A stretch of DNA of 18,402 nucleotides from Nostoc sp. CHAB 5834 (GCA_020829485.1 JAIVFU010000120.1:1-18402), one strand, 5' to 3'. Shown: positions 1 to 7,702, numbered from the stretch's first letter. Notes: a model not told the origin generated them from the letters alone. Numbers and translations are program-made.

Positions 1-1940
1 TGCAACCCGGCGACAGCTGCACCATTGAGGTAATGGCATATGGAAATACCGGCGGAAAGTATGTTGCGGATATCACAGTAGCAAAGGGAGGACACGTACT
101 GGGGCAGCTACCTCTGGTTATCAATACAGGGAACGTAGTGCTTGCGAAAAAAGGAACCACGACGAAATTGGATGAGGTTCGCCTTCCGTCAACCATGGCC
201 AACGTTCCTACATCCCACGAGTTCTCCGCAGTGAATCGAGGGACCGCCCCAGCAGCAATGCCCACGTTTAATGGAGCTCAAGCAAGCGTCATTCCTTCTA
301 GCGGCTGCCCTGCTACCTTGGCGCCTGGCGCTTCTTGTGACGTGACTGTCACCGCAGTTGCTTCCTGGGAAGGTTCAGTATGGGACAACGTGTACTCCTA
401 CACCTCGTTCAACGGCAGCGAAAGCTACTCCGTAGTGTTCGATAACCTTCCATCGGAGCTAGTGCTGTCGACGACTTACTTGGACTTTGGGAATGTAGCA
501 GTGCAACGTACAAAAACATTGGGAGTGCTAGTCTCAAATGCTAGCTCAACACCTGCGGCCCTGACTGTGCCCGCTAGCGCTGGTGCATTTTCTGTAGAGC
601 ACAACTGTCCCACGAGCCTCGGCGCTGCGGGAACACCCGCTGACACCTGCTCCCTGTCATTGACCTTCAAGCCTACGGCAGAACAGGACTACGTAGAGAC
701 CTTTACTCTGCAAACAGACTTGGGGGCAGCATCGCTAACTGTTACTGGCCGGGGCGTTGCAGAAAAACCGTTCTTAGAGTTCACGGAAGTGGGTAGCGAC
801 AATTCGCCCTACTTGGCCTACTACGAAGAATTGGGGGCAAGGCCCGTTCGATTCGTCAACGAATCAGTTAGGCTCAAGAACAAAGGATTTGGCGACGCGG
901 AAATAACCTTCGCGAAAGCTGAGGAGTCCTTGTTCGGAGCAACGCAGGGTTCCAACGCTTTTACTTTCACGCACAACTGCCCGATTAAGCTTGCCGAAGG
1001 TGCCTCATGCACCATCGACTTGGTAATTGCTTTGGTGCCCTATTCCCCTTACCGTACGCTGCACTTGCTCGCAAACTACCCGAATTCAGCATATGGTAAT
1101 CCGGCCCAGCTAAACATTAGCCTGTACCCTGAATACACCGAAGCTCCTAAACTAAAGCCATTATCTGACGCCGAAGAACTCAATGGGGTTGATAATCTTA
1201 ACACTGTTTATGAATTAATAAATTCAACGAACAGTAGCCTCACTATCCCGACAACTAGCTTTGGCATGACTAATATACCAACCTACTTGGGGGGAGTTAG
1301 CCTGACGCGAACAGTTTTAACAACATCGGCTGTTAACGGAACAACCAGTTGTCTGGGTGAACTGATACTGCAACCGGGAGAGCGATGTCTCGTACTTGTC
1401 AGAACGGCGCTCAATGACCCTTTCAGTTTGGCCGATACCATTCCGTTCATCGATACCACGGGTGTCACGATTCCCACTTCCAAAGGAAACGCACATCGGG
1501 ACACCGTTATGGTACTCACGAGTGTTCGCTCTGCGGTTACGGGTAGAGTTAGCTCAATCACAGACTCGGGGAACATCTACCTAGGTAATGGCCATTGGCG
1601 CCGCGAATGGCTCTTCACTCTGCAAGCGTTGAACGATGGGCTCGACCCTTACGTTTTTGTTGATGCCATTGTAGGATTTCTACCTCTCAAAGATAATGAC
1701 TGCAGAACTTGGCTTGCCCAAAACCAATACTGCGAGGTTACCTATATGCTCTCCCTTGAAGGCTCATCTCCGCTTGCCGATAAAACTAAAGTGGAGCTTA
1801 TCGCGCACGGAGTTCCTCCATCCTTCAGATTTGTGGGCCACTTGAAGTCCAGTAGGAACACTGTAGTCTATATTCCAGGTCAAGCATTCAATCCACCCAC
1901 AACACCAGGTGGCCCCATCAGCCAGGAATTCACGTTCTGA
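1..1940 (+). CDS. Secreted/surface repeat protein, choice-of-anchor-D (ASH-like) domains; 5' end outside window
   Basis: The reading frame is open to the left edge: codons from base 3 encode QPGDSCTIEV directly before the first ATG at 33, and this repeats a motif found later (LAPGASCDV, LAEGASCTI, LQPGERCLV). The ATG at 33 is therefore internal and the gene is partial. Counting from it (635 residues), Cys pairs lie at 92/102, 192/206, 316/326, 440/452 and 557/567, roughly one per 110-125 residues. Residues 145-180 (YLDFGNVAVQ, then a beta-rich stretch) match the ASPM-SPD2-Hydin/choice-of-anchor-D pattern. These Ig-like beta sandwiches usually occur in exported proteins, and paired Cys suggest disulfides outside the cytoplasm. 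No C-terminal anchor is visible; the end is Pro/Gly-rich and stops at EFTF. Family call fairly sure, role unknown. Confidence 0.75.
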   Translation, partial: QPGDSCTIEVMAYGNTGGKYVADITVAKGGHVLGQLPLVINTGNVVLAKKGTTTKLDEVRLPSTMANVPTSHEFSAVNRGTAPAAMPTFNGAQASVIPSSGCPATLAPGASCDVTVTAVASWEGSVWDNVYSYTSFNGSESYSVVFDNLPSELVLSTTYLDFGNVAVQRTKTLGVLVSNASSTPAALTVPASAGAFSVEHNCPTSLGAAGTPADTCSLSLTFKPTAEQDYVETFTLQTDLGAASLTVTGRGVAEKPFLEFTEVGSDNSPYLAYYEELGARPVRFVNESVRLKNKGFGDAEITFAKAEESLFGATQGSNAFTFTHNCPIKLAEGASCTIDLVIALVPYSPYRTLHLLANYPNSAYGNPAQLNISLYPEYTEAPKLKPLSDAEELNGVDNLNTVYELINSTNSSLTIPTTSFGMTNIPTYLGGVSLTRTVLTTSAVNGTTSCLGELILQPGERCLVLVRTALNDPFSLADTIPFIDTTGVTIPTSKGNAHRDTVMVLTSVRSAVTGRVSSITDSGNIYLGNGHWRREWLFTLQALNDGLDPYVFVDAIVGFLPLKDNDCRTWLAQNQYCEVTYMLSLEGSSPLADKTKVELIAHGVPPSFRFVGHLKSSRNTVVYIPGQAFNPPTTPGGPISQEFTF

Positions 1941-1952
1941 TTTAAAGTAGAA

Positions 1953-1984
1953 AAAAGGAGCAGCGCGAGCTGCTCCTTTTGTTT
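1953..1984. terminator. Bidirectional intrinsic terminator
   Basis: A 12-bp stem (1953-1964 with 1969-1980) closes a GCGA loop. It is flanked by an A tract on the left and TTTTGTTT on the right, so it can terminate both converging genes (ending at 1940 on plus and 1998 on minus). Confidence 0.88.
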
Positions 1985-1997
1985 AATCATGTCAAAT

Positions 1998-2309
1998 TCA
2001 GTAGGCCCTGTCCAAGCCCACTGTTGCCCGCGCTGCATTGACAATGGAAAGCCGTGAGGCATACGCAGGGTAAAGCGAGCCGTCAATCGCACCGCTGGGG
2101 CTCGAAATGCGGGTGCCGTTGATGCTTACGGGGACCTCGGTGAGGTCGCTCATCAACACCTGCCATGCATCAACCTTTTCTTCCCTGAAATACAGGGTCA
2201 GACTGATTGGTTTAGGGGGCGTGAAACCTTCGCAATACTGCGGATACCGCGCAAGTACCTCGATACCGTTATCTTCTGCGATTTTCTGGATATCCTCAAT
2301 TTTCAACAT
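1998..2309 (-). CDS. Hypothetical protein, 103 aa, downstream of the DUF262 gene
   Basis: I do not recognise this protein. It opens with a helical segment (MLKIEDIQKIAEDNGIEVL), followed by a mixed alpha/beta body with no Cys pair, signal peptide or membrane segment. The ATG is supported by a GGAG ribosome binding site (minus-strand TTTCGGAGCATTGAT before ATG). It lies 39 nt after the stop of the DUF262 gene on the same strand and also has its own -10-like TATACG at 2340-2335. Co-transcription plus an internal promoter is likely. It could be a partner of the DUF262 protein, but only position supports that. Confidence 0.7.
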   Translation of the reverse strand: MLKIEDIQKIAEDNGIEVLARYPQYCEGFTPPKPISLTLYFREEKVDAWQVLMSDLTEVPVSINGTRISSPSGAIDGSLYPAYASRLSIVNAARATVGLDRAY

Positions 2310-2334
2310 ATCAATGCTCCGAAATGAACTGATA

Positions 2335-2340
2335 CGTATA
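2335..2340 (-). promoter_or_regulatory. -10-like element CTATACG upstream of the 103-aa gene
   Basis: The minus strand reads TTCTATACGTATC about 25 nt upstream of the ATG at 2309. No convincing -35 is seen 16-18 nt upstream. It matches the CTATAC element repeated through the window. Confidence 0.4.
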
Positions 2341-2348
2341 GAACAAAG

Positions 2349-3392
2349 CTAAGCACTGGAGCTACCCACCTCCAACTCCAGCAATTGACGAACCTTCTGC
2401 AGATGGGCCTCAGTCTGCGGAACACCACTCGCATTTACTTCCAGGAAAATTTTCAGCAGCTCTGCCCGCGGGAAGTCACTTTCATGCAAGACTGATTGCT
2501 GAACAGTGCGGTTGTAGATGGCAGAAATATCAGAGCCGGAAAGCTGATGCCAGAAAACACCCCGCCAGGATATTTCCGAGCGAACAAATCGGCTCAGGCA
2601 GTCCAGCCGCTGCTTTCCGTCCAAAACGAGAGGTTCAAGCGGCCATTCGCGCCGGACAAAGATGAAGCGGCCTAGGTCCCGACCCTCAAAAACTGAGGTC
2701 AGGTACTGTTCCCTGTCGTAGTCGGACCATACGTAGCCACGCTGAAAGTCAGGAGAGTCATCCAATCCTCGATGCACCGAACCGATGAGCGAATCAAGGT
2801 GGGTGGTGAGAAATGAAAGGGTGCGGGCCTTCTGCGTCAGAGCACCGGTCCGGCGCCCGCTAGCGGGAAGCACCTCTGTCCAGTGGAACAGTTGGAACTC
2901 CTCGCTAGGCAGCTCTTTGAGGTTGTCTCGCCTTTCTCTTGCCGAGTGCTTGGCAATGACAAATCGGCCGTCGTCACGAAGCTCGGCAACCTCGCAATTG
3001 GAAAGAGCTCCAATTTTTACGGCCTGACCCACCACAAGGGTTCGGCAGGAAGGAGGCCGAGGACCTAAGGCTTGGCTAGGCTTGTACGAGGCCAAGCCCT
3101 TCCGGTACACCTCTTCACACAACCCCTCATGCCCCAGCAATGAACGTCGTACCGCTTCCAGAGTCTCCGACGAGGGCTCTGCGTAGTGTGAAACCGTTCG
3201 GTTGTCCTCCAGAGGAAGGCCCGGGGCCAGCTTGCCCTCAGAAAGAGCGAGAGTCCTCCAACCTTTGGAACCGGTAGTCGCATTGCTGTACCAGGCCATC
3301 GACTCTGGAAAATCACTGCCGGCGTACCGCACCAGATAAGCGCCAGGCTTGATTCGTACCTTTGCCACCACTGCATTCCAAAAAAGGGTCAT
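2349..3392 (-). CDS. DUF262-domain protein with unknown N-terminal region
   Basis: The C-terminal part carries the DUF262 (GmrSD/ParB-like) signature: FQRGYVWS at residues 216-223, a spacer with GRDLGRFIF, LDGKQRLDCLSRF at 257-269, and EVNASGVPQT near 318-327. DUF262 proteins include nucleotide-dependent restriction enzymes such as GmrS/BrxU, so nuclease or defence activity is possible but unproven here. Only the first half of that architecture is present: there is no DUF1524 HNH nuclease region. Residues 1-190 match nothing I know; 118-175 look beta-rich. I chose the ATG at 3392 (347 aa), preceded by AAAGGA about 10 nt upstream. A TTG 24 nt further upstream lacks a properly spaced ribosome binding site. 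A 103-aa gene follows after 39 nt. Confidence 0.8.
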   Translation of the reverse strand: MTLFWNAVVAKVRIKPGAYLVRYAGSDFPESMAWYSNATTGSKGWRTLALSEGKLAPGLPLEDNRTVSHYAEPSSETLEAVRRSLLGHEGLCEEVYRKGLASYKPSQALGPRPPSCRTLVVGQAVKIGALSNCEVAELRDDGRFVIAKHSARERRDNLKELPSEEFQLFHWTEVLPASGRRTGALTQKARTLSFLTTHLDSLIGSVHRGLDDSPDFQRGYVWSDYDREQYLTSVFEGRDLGRFIFVRREWPLEPLVLDGKQRLDCLSRFVRSEISWRGVFWHQLSGSDISAIYNRTVQQSVLHESDFPRAELLKIFLEVNASGVPQTEAHLQKVRQLLELEVGSSSA

Positions 3393-3452
3393 AAGAGTAA
3401 TTTCCTTTAGATGCAAACCCCTCTAAAACTGAAAAGCCTGCATTTTAGACAA

Positions 3453-3458
3453 ATTATA
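3453..3458 (-). promoter_or_regulatory. TATAAT -10 for the DUF262 gene
   Basis: The minus strand reads GGATATAATTTGTC about 60 nt before the ATG at 3392. This is a perfect -10 hexamer but the -35 region is weak. The adjoining ttttagacaaa (3443-3453, plus strand) recurs at 11665-11675. Confidence 0.45.
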
Positions 3459-3490
3459 TCCTTCGCGTGAGGTTCGTGGTAGCTATTCTG

Positions 3491-3496
3491 TATACC
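3491..3496 (+). promoter_or_regulatory. -10-like TATACC upstream of the SprT-like gene
   Basis: CTGTATACC lies in the 3417-3609 divergent intergenic region and would give a leader of about 105 nt. The preceding TG may help an extended -10. No clear -35. The rest of the intergenic region shows no gene. Confidence 0.35.
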
Positions 3497-3609
3497 AGTG
3501 GTTTTTATTTAACAGCTAAATAGGTTTGCGCGCACACGTTACTGCAGCCCTACGGTAGCGCATATTACCTGGGAGAACTGCGGGCAACAACTCAACTCAT
3601 GGGGGCGGA

Positions 3610-4614
3610 ATGACCAATTCATCACATTCGAGTACCGGGCTACCCCGAGAAATTGAGTTCTCAAAAGTCAAGGCGCCCCCAGTAGCTGCTGGGCTAAAGA
3701 CAGCCGCCAAAGAGGCACTGGCGAAGTTTGTGAAGAAAGCGGCCGACATGGGGGTCAACCTACCCATGCCAACAGTGAGCTTCGACCTTCGAGGGACGGT
3801 GGGGGGCCAGGCCTTTCTGTCCAAAAATCACGTTCGCATCAACGCGGTGCTCTTCACCGAAAACGTGGACGAGTTCCTGCACCAAATCATTCCGCACGAA
3901 GTAGCCCACCTGGTGGCCAATCGAAAGTTTGGAAAAAACATTTCTCCTCACGGGGAAGAATGGCAACGGGTGATGAAGGCGTTTGGGCTTGACCCCAAGC
4001 GCACCCACAGCCTGGACATATCCAATGCCCGGGTGAACCAGAACGGTGCGGTGTACCGATGCCGCTGTGGGCCTGTCGACATGAGAGGCACCCGCCTCAC
4101 AAAGGCCAAGGCCGGACTGCTGTATTGTCTCCGCTGCATGGTGTACTTCCAGTTCACCGGAGTCCTGAAGGGCAGGAACGGAGAGGTCACCATGGTGAGC
4201 CAGCCAAGCTCGGACTTCATCCCGGTGCCGGAAAACCGGGTACCTGCCTCGAAGAAGGTCGTCAAGCTGCGGCTGTACCCTCCTCCTCGTAAAACCACCA
4301 CCGGAGCCACACCCCCTCCCCGCGCTCCTACCCCTGAGCTTCCAACTGAAGCGATGTTGAGCTTCGCCCTCAGCCTAGCAAAGCGACTCCAAATCGCTAT
4401 GCCAAGTGATGCCCACGGTCAAAGGCAAGCCTGCAGCAGCTTCATCGAGTATGCGAAGGGATTGGCAGCCCCGGCGCCCAAAAACACCGACGCACCTACG
4501 GATAAGCAAGTCAGCTACGCGACGTCTATCGCTTGCAAAAAGGGTGAGCCAATTCCACCCGCGGTGTTGAACAGCAGAAGGCTGCTTTCAGCCTGGATTG
4601 ATTCTCACCGATAG
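3610..4614 (+). CDS. SprT-like zinc metalloprotease with C-terminal duplicated module
   Basis: A 334-residue cytoplasmic protein. Residues 50-185 form a SprT-like core: HEVAH (96-100) is the HExxH zinc site, H114 in ISPHGEEW is the likely third ligand, and C151/C153/C173/C176 form a zinc-ribbon-like knuckle. SprT/Spartan proteins cut proteins covalently trapped on DNA. Bacterial SprT is about 165 aa, so this one is twice the usual length. After a Pro-rich linker (222-245) come two related ~38-residue segments, 245-281 and 297-334; the second reads PTDKQVSYATSIA then ends SRRLLSAWIDSHR. It resembles short KQ-x-x-YA-x-x-IA modules on plasmid topoisomerases, perhaps nucleic-acid binding (inference). 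The ATG follows GGGGGCGGA. The next gene starts 40 nt downstream. Confidence 0.82.
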   Translation: MTNSSHSSTGLPREIEFSKVKAPPVAAGLKTAAKEALAKFVKKAADMGVNLPMPTVSFDLRGTVGGQAFLSKNHVRINAVLFTENVDEFLHQIIPHEVAHLVANRKFGKNISPHGEEWQRVMKAFGLDPKRTHSLDISNARVNQNGAVYRCRCGPVDMRGTRLTKAKAGLLYCLRCMVYFQFTGVLKGRNGEVTMVSQPSSDFIPVPENRVPASKKVVKLRLYPPPRKTTTGATPPPRAPTPELPTEAMLSFALSLAKRLQIAMPSDAHGQRQACSSFIEYAKGLAAPAPKNTDAPTDKQVSYATSIACKKGEPIPPAVLNSRRLLSAWIDSHR

Positions 4615-4620
4615 CTACAC
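4615..4620 (+). promoter_or_regulatory. -10-like CTACACC before the GHKL ATPase gene
   Basis: GATAGCTACACC at 4610-4621 overlaps the SprT-like stop codon and gives a leader of about 30 nt. The same 12-mer occurs at 13461-13472. Motif recurrence is the main support; no clear -35. Confidence 0.33.
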
Positions 4621-4654
4621 CAAGAAGGACATCAACAATCAAACGAAGGAAAAA

Positions 4655-6433
4655 ATGCAAGAAGCAATCATCAATCGCAAGTTGAGCGTTAGCCCCAACA
4701 TCATCTATTCCCTCATCTTCGGCCAGGCCGGCAGTCTCGCAAAAGGCTTGCTGGAATGCATCATGAACTCAGAAGATGCAGGAGCCACAAAAGTCGACAT
4801 CAAGGTCACTCCGCAAGGACTGAAAGTGACCGATGATGGGAAGGGATTTGCGACTCGTGAGGACATCCTGAAGTGTTTCGAAGTCTTCGGATTCGAGCAC
4901 ACTCCAGGTGAACGCACGCATGGAAAATTCGGGCTAGGGAGAGGACAGCTGTGGGCCTGGTGCTCTACTATTTGGAGCACAAACCAGTTCGAGATGCACG
5001 TTGACATCAAGAACAAGGGGCTCGATTATGTGCTCAAGGAAGGCCTCAAGGCACGCCCCGGGCTCTGCATCGAGGGTAATTTCTACGAACCTCAAACGAC
5101 CCGCGACATCCTGACCACAGAACGAGACCTCTCGATGCTGGCGGCCTATGTCAAAACGCCTGTGACCTTCAATGGCAAGCGAATCAATCGCGACCCTTTG
5201 GAAGAGAAGTGGACGCACAAGACAGATGACGCGTACATCCGGCTGAGCAGCGAGTTGCAAACGCTTTCGGTGTTCAGTCAGGGTGTGCTGGTTCGCAGCT
5301 ACCCGGCGTACACGTTCGGTATCGGAGGTGTGGTGGTGACACGTATTGGCGTCGAGTTGGCGCTGAACATTGCTCGCAACGACATCCTGCAAAGTGAGTG
5401 CAAAGTGTGGAAGCGCATCAAGCCGTTTCTGCAAAAGAAAGCGGATGAGGCGATTAAGAAAAGCACAGTCCTGACCGATGAGCAAATCTACAACTTGGTA
5501 CTTCGCTTTGTTGCAGGTGAGCTTAAATACCAGGAGCTCAGCAGTCGCCGAATCATTGTTGACGTTTTGGGGAAAAAGCACACACTTCAAAGCTTTCTAA
5601 CCAAAGCCGCAAACACCTTCTCTGTGACCATCACATCGGTAGCGGATACCGATGCCGGCCGAGCTGCTGAAGAAGCTCACAAACGGGGGCACTGCTTTGT
5701 TCTCAGCAAGAAGACATTGAAGCTATTCAACGTGGATTCCGTGGCGGACCTCATGAGCACCCTCGAAACCACGCTGAAGGAAAGCGCTCGGTATCTGTGG
5801 CATTCGACTGTGCATAGCCTTAAAGGTGGTGCATTTGTCATCGTAGAGAACTGGCAAGAGGCATGCAAAGCTGCAAACTTGGACTCGGTCGAAATCCCCC
5901 AGAAGGAGTGGACTCCACGAGAAAAGTGCGCGCTTTCGGCTCTCGCCTATGCACAGAACTACCTAGTGGTCACGATGAGGAAGGCCGGCGTAAGCACAGG
6001 ACTTCAAAGTCGAACACTGCGCTTGGGTACCAGTGTGCAGGCGCGTGCTTGGACGAACTCAACGACATCTGTCTGGTTCAACCGTGACAGCCTCAAACAG
6101 GCGGACCAGGGCCTCTCCGGGGCGATTCACCTGGTCAACCTGTTGGCGCATGAGCTTCTCCATGACTGCGATACATCGGGCAGCCACGTCCATTCGATGG
6201 AGTTCTATGAGCGGTTCCATACGCTCCAGCTCTTCGAAGAGACCAGCACGAGTAGCTACCTCGGCCTGGGTGAGATTACTCGCCAATTCATGAGCAAGTA
6301 CTCCGTAGAGCTGCGCAACAAGGACCTTCCGGTTCGGGCTGCAACACTCCAGGCATTGGACACTGTGGAACGCAATGCGTCTGTCCCCCTCGACAGCGCA
6401 AATGACGACGCAGCAATAAAGCTGAGCGTGTAA
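4655..6433 (+). CDS. GHKL (Hsp90/MutL-type) ATPase with C-terminal HExxH metallopeptidase-like region
   Basis: A 592-residue protein. The N-terminal Bergerat-fold ATP site is clear: N-box ECIMNSEDAGA (34-44), G1 motif DDGKGF (60-65), and G2/lid GKFGLGRGQ (90-98). GVELALNIARND (232-243) fits the transducer region of Hsp90-like proteins. The middle (250-410) is unassigned. The C-terminal region holds AHELLHD (498-504), an HExxH zinc motif, then SHVHSMEFYERFH (510-522), which offers a third ligand. An ATP-driven clamp joined to a zinc protease is my inference. Start: ATG at 4655 follows GAAGGA by 4 nt; an upstream TTG at 4598 has no ribosome binding site and overlaps the previous gene. A strong terminator follows the stop. 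The pairing with SprT suggests a joint role in proteolysis or crosslink repair. Confidence 0.82.
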   Translation: MQEAIINRKLSVSPNIIYSLIFGQAGSLAKGLLECIMNSEDAGATKVDIKVTPQGLKVTDDGKGFATREDILKCFEVFGFEHTPGERTHGKFGLGRGQLWAWCSTIWSTNQFEMHVDIKNKGLDYVLKEGLKARPGLCIEGNFYEPQTTRDILTTERDLSMLAAYVKTPVTFNGKRINRDPLEEKWTHKTDDAYIRLSSELQTLSVFSQGVLVRSYPAYTFGIGGVVVTRIGVELALNIARNDILQSECKVWKRIKPFLQKKADEAIKKSTVLTDEQIYNLVLRFVAGELKYQELSSRRIIVDVLGKKHTLQSFLTKAANTFSVTITSVADTDAGRAAEEAHKRGHCFVLSKKTLKLFNVDSVADLMSTLETTLKESARYLWHSTVHSLKGGAFVIVENWQEACKAANLDSVEIPQKEWTPREKCALSALAYAQNYLVVTMRKAGVSTGLQSRTLRLGTSVQARAWTNSTTSVWFNRDSLKQADQGLSGAIHLVNLLAHELLHDCDTSGSHVHSMEFYERFHTLQLFEETSTSSYLGLGEITRQFMSKYSVELRNKDLPVRAATLQALDTVERNASVPLDSANDDAAIKLSV

Positions 6434-6456
6434 TCGCTTAAGCTCTTTCCTAATTT

Positions 6457-6493
6457 GGGTCGCATCGGCACATGCCGTTGCGACCCTTTTTTT
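6457..6493 (+). terminator. Intrinsic terminator after the GHKL gene
   Basis: GGGTCGCA (6457-6464) pairs with TGCGACCC (6479-6486), with an inner CGGCA/TGCCG stem across a single T/T mismatch, followed directly by seven T. Confidence 0.92.
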
Positions 6494-6503
6494 GGCTGCG
6501 ACC

Positions 6504-6509
6504 TATACT
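6504..6509 (+). promoter_or_regulatory. -10-like CTATACT starting the 6510-6718 leader
   Basis: ACCTATACTCC lies 11 nt after the terminator T tract and about 210 nt before the ATG at 6719. No good -35. It is part of the repeated CTATAC set. Confidence 0.4.
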
Positions 6510-6718
6510 CCTGTGAGGTCACTTTCACCCATCCATCCGCGCCCTTCACAGGGTTGCCAGCAATGGCAGGAGAAGCAAAGTCGCTGAAACCTTCAGCTGA
6601 ACAATTCACGTCTCGCTCTTTTTGGCCATGCGCCAAAGACGCCGAACGGCAATGCGGAAACCAGTCCCTACGGGGTTACGGCGTCCATCCAGGCGCAAAC
6701 ACTAAAAGGAATGGATTC
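6510..6718 (+). ncRNA. Hairpin-rich 5' leader or candidate structured RNA
   Basis: No convincing gene lies here. Hand folding finds successive stems: CCTGTGAG (6510-6517) with TTCACAGG (6545-6552, one G-U); TGCCA-GCAA-TGGCA (6555-6568) with a GNRA tetraloop; GCTGAA-ACC-TTCAGC (6583-6597); and TTTGGC-N5-GCCAAA (6621-6637). It matches no riboswitch I know. It may be an untranslated regulatory leader of the following gene or a separate small RNA. An in-frame ATG at 6563 could extend the next protein by 52 residues, but those residues do not look like a natural N-terminus. Confidence 0.35.
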
Positions 6719-7549
6719 ATGTCGAATGAAAAATCGCTCGCCCAGCAAGTGACAGCCACAGTTCGCGCTATGCGCGCACACCTGTTGAATAAGCACAAAA
6801 TCGAGGTACCCAGCTCCGCCCTGCGCGCAAGCTATTTGACAGCACAGGGGTTGAATCCTCAGTCTTTCGCTAGCCGCGTCAAGTCTCTCGAACAAGAGCT
6901 CAAAGCAATGCAGAAGCTTCTTGAAGAAGCCCCTACATATTTCGCAGTGCAGTACGACTTCGAAGGACGAAAGCTTCAATGGCTTCAAAATGCTGGACTT
7001 GTTCCTGCGTCGAAAGGGAAGCCCCCAGAAAAAGTGGCAGCTATGCTTTCGCCAACCATCGCGCGGACATTGTTCCTCACTGAAGACGATGACGGCGTGT
7101 TGTCAAAGCTGTCTCTGGACAGCGCCGGGACGATATTGGTACCAGAGGGTTGGACGTTTTCGGAAGCCCAGGTGTCGCACATCAAAGCGATAGTGCCTCG
7201 TATCTCGAAGTACGGGCTTCCTGACTACCTCTCGAATTCGCACGCTTTCTTCTACAACCAGTTCCATCGTCTAGTGGTGCCTAGCACCGGGGTTGACTAC
7301 TCGATAACCGACTCCCAGGATGACTCGGGCGACAGCTGTGAAATTGTCGTGCGGTTGCCGTACGACGAGTGGGAGAACCTCCTTCATAGTGTCCTCGACA
7401 CAGATGAGTCGTTCAAGGCAGAAGTAGAAGAGTTCGCGGGGCTCCACTATCGCGAAGTCTTCCGGCATCTCGGCAAAACCGTGAAGACGATGCGTGCTCA
7501 ACAGGTCTTGGACATAGACGTCAACGCCGATGAAGAGACAGTCGCTTAG
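6719..7549 (+). CDS. Hypothetical protein with divergent Glyoxalase_8-like N-terminus
   Basis: A 276-residue soluble protein. Residues 12-58 (RAMRAHLLNKHKIEVPSSAL and following) align by eye with the N-terminus of the gene at 13646 (KAMCAHLETKGVKVGHSLML), the pattern of the glyoxalase-superfamily-related Glyoxalase_8 domain often seen on plasmids of Burkholderiales. A helical segment (54-70) follows, then a mixed body without catalytic motifs I recognise; 195-225 is acidic (DSQDDSGDSCE). The ATG at 6719 follows AAAAGGA by 8 nt. The frame is open further upstream to 6455, but that stretch crosses a strong terminator and is leader. Function unknown. It is monocistronic, between terminators. Confidence 0.72.
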   Translation: MSNEKSLAQQVTATVRAMRAHLLNKHKIEVPSSALRASYLTAQGLNPQSFASRVKSLEQELKAMQKLLEEAPTYFAVQYDFEGRKLQWLQNAGLVPASKGKPPEKVAAMLSPTIARTLFLTEDDDGVLSKLSLDSAGTILVPEGWTFSEAQVSHIKAIVPRISKYGLPDYLSNSHAFFYNQFHRLVVPSTGVDYSITDSQDDSGDSCEIVVRLPYDEWENLLHSVLDTDESFKAEVEEFAGLHYREVFRHLGKTVKTMRAQQVLDIDVNADEETVA

Positions 7550-7612
7550 GCCATAGCCGCGCTATTGACGCACCCTAGCACCGAGGGCCTCAAGTCCTCC
7601 GTGCCCTTGATT

Positions 7613-7650
7613 CGCCCGCTGACCGCCCCTGGCTCAGCGGGCGGTTTTTT
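7613..7650 (+). terminator. Intrinsic terminator
   Basis: CGCCCGCTGA (7613-7622) pairs perfectly with TCAGCGGGCG (7634-7643), followed by GTTTTTT. It ends the transcription unit of the gene stopping at 7549. Confidence 0.92.
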
Positions 7651-7671
7651 GGTCTCAAGCAGGTGAATCTC

Positions 7672-7677
7672 TATACC
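7672..7677 (+). promoter_or_regulatory. -10-like CTATACC with TTGGTC -35
   Basis: CTCTATACCC lies 25 nt before the ATG at 7703. TTGGTC stands 17 nt upstream of it, one of the few acceptable -35 matches in this set. Confidence 0.5.
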
Positions 7678-7702
7678 CTGAAGAACCACTTTGGAAAGAG
7701 CT

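Noticed and set aside
4934..5590. 218-aa open frame on the minus strand inside the GHKL gene
   Set aside because: It is fully covered by the strongly supported plus-strand ATPase and its protein shows no family-like pattern.
6455..6718. Upstream extension of the 276-aa gene to 6455
   Set aside because: It would cross the terminator at 6457-6493 and a promoter-like element; the residues look non-coding and the ATG at 6719 has a good AAAGGA site.
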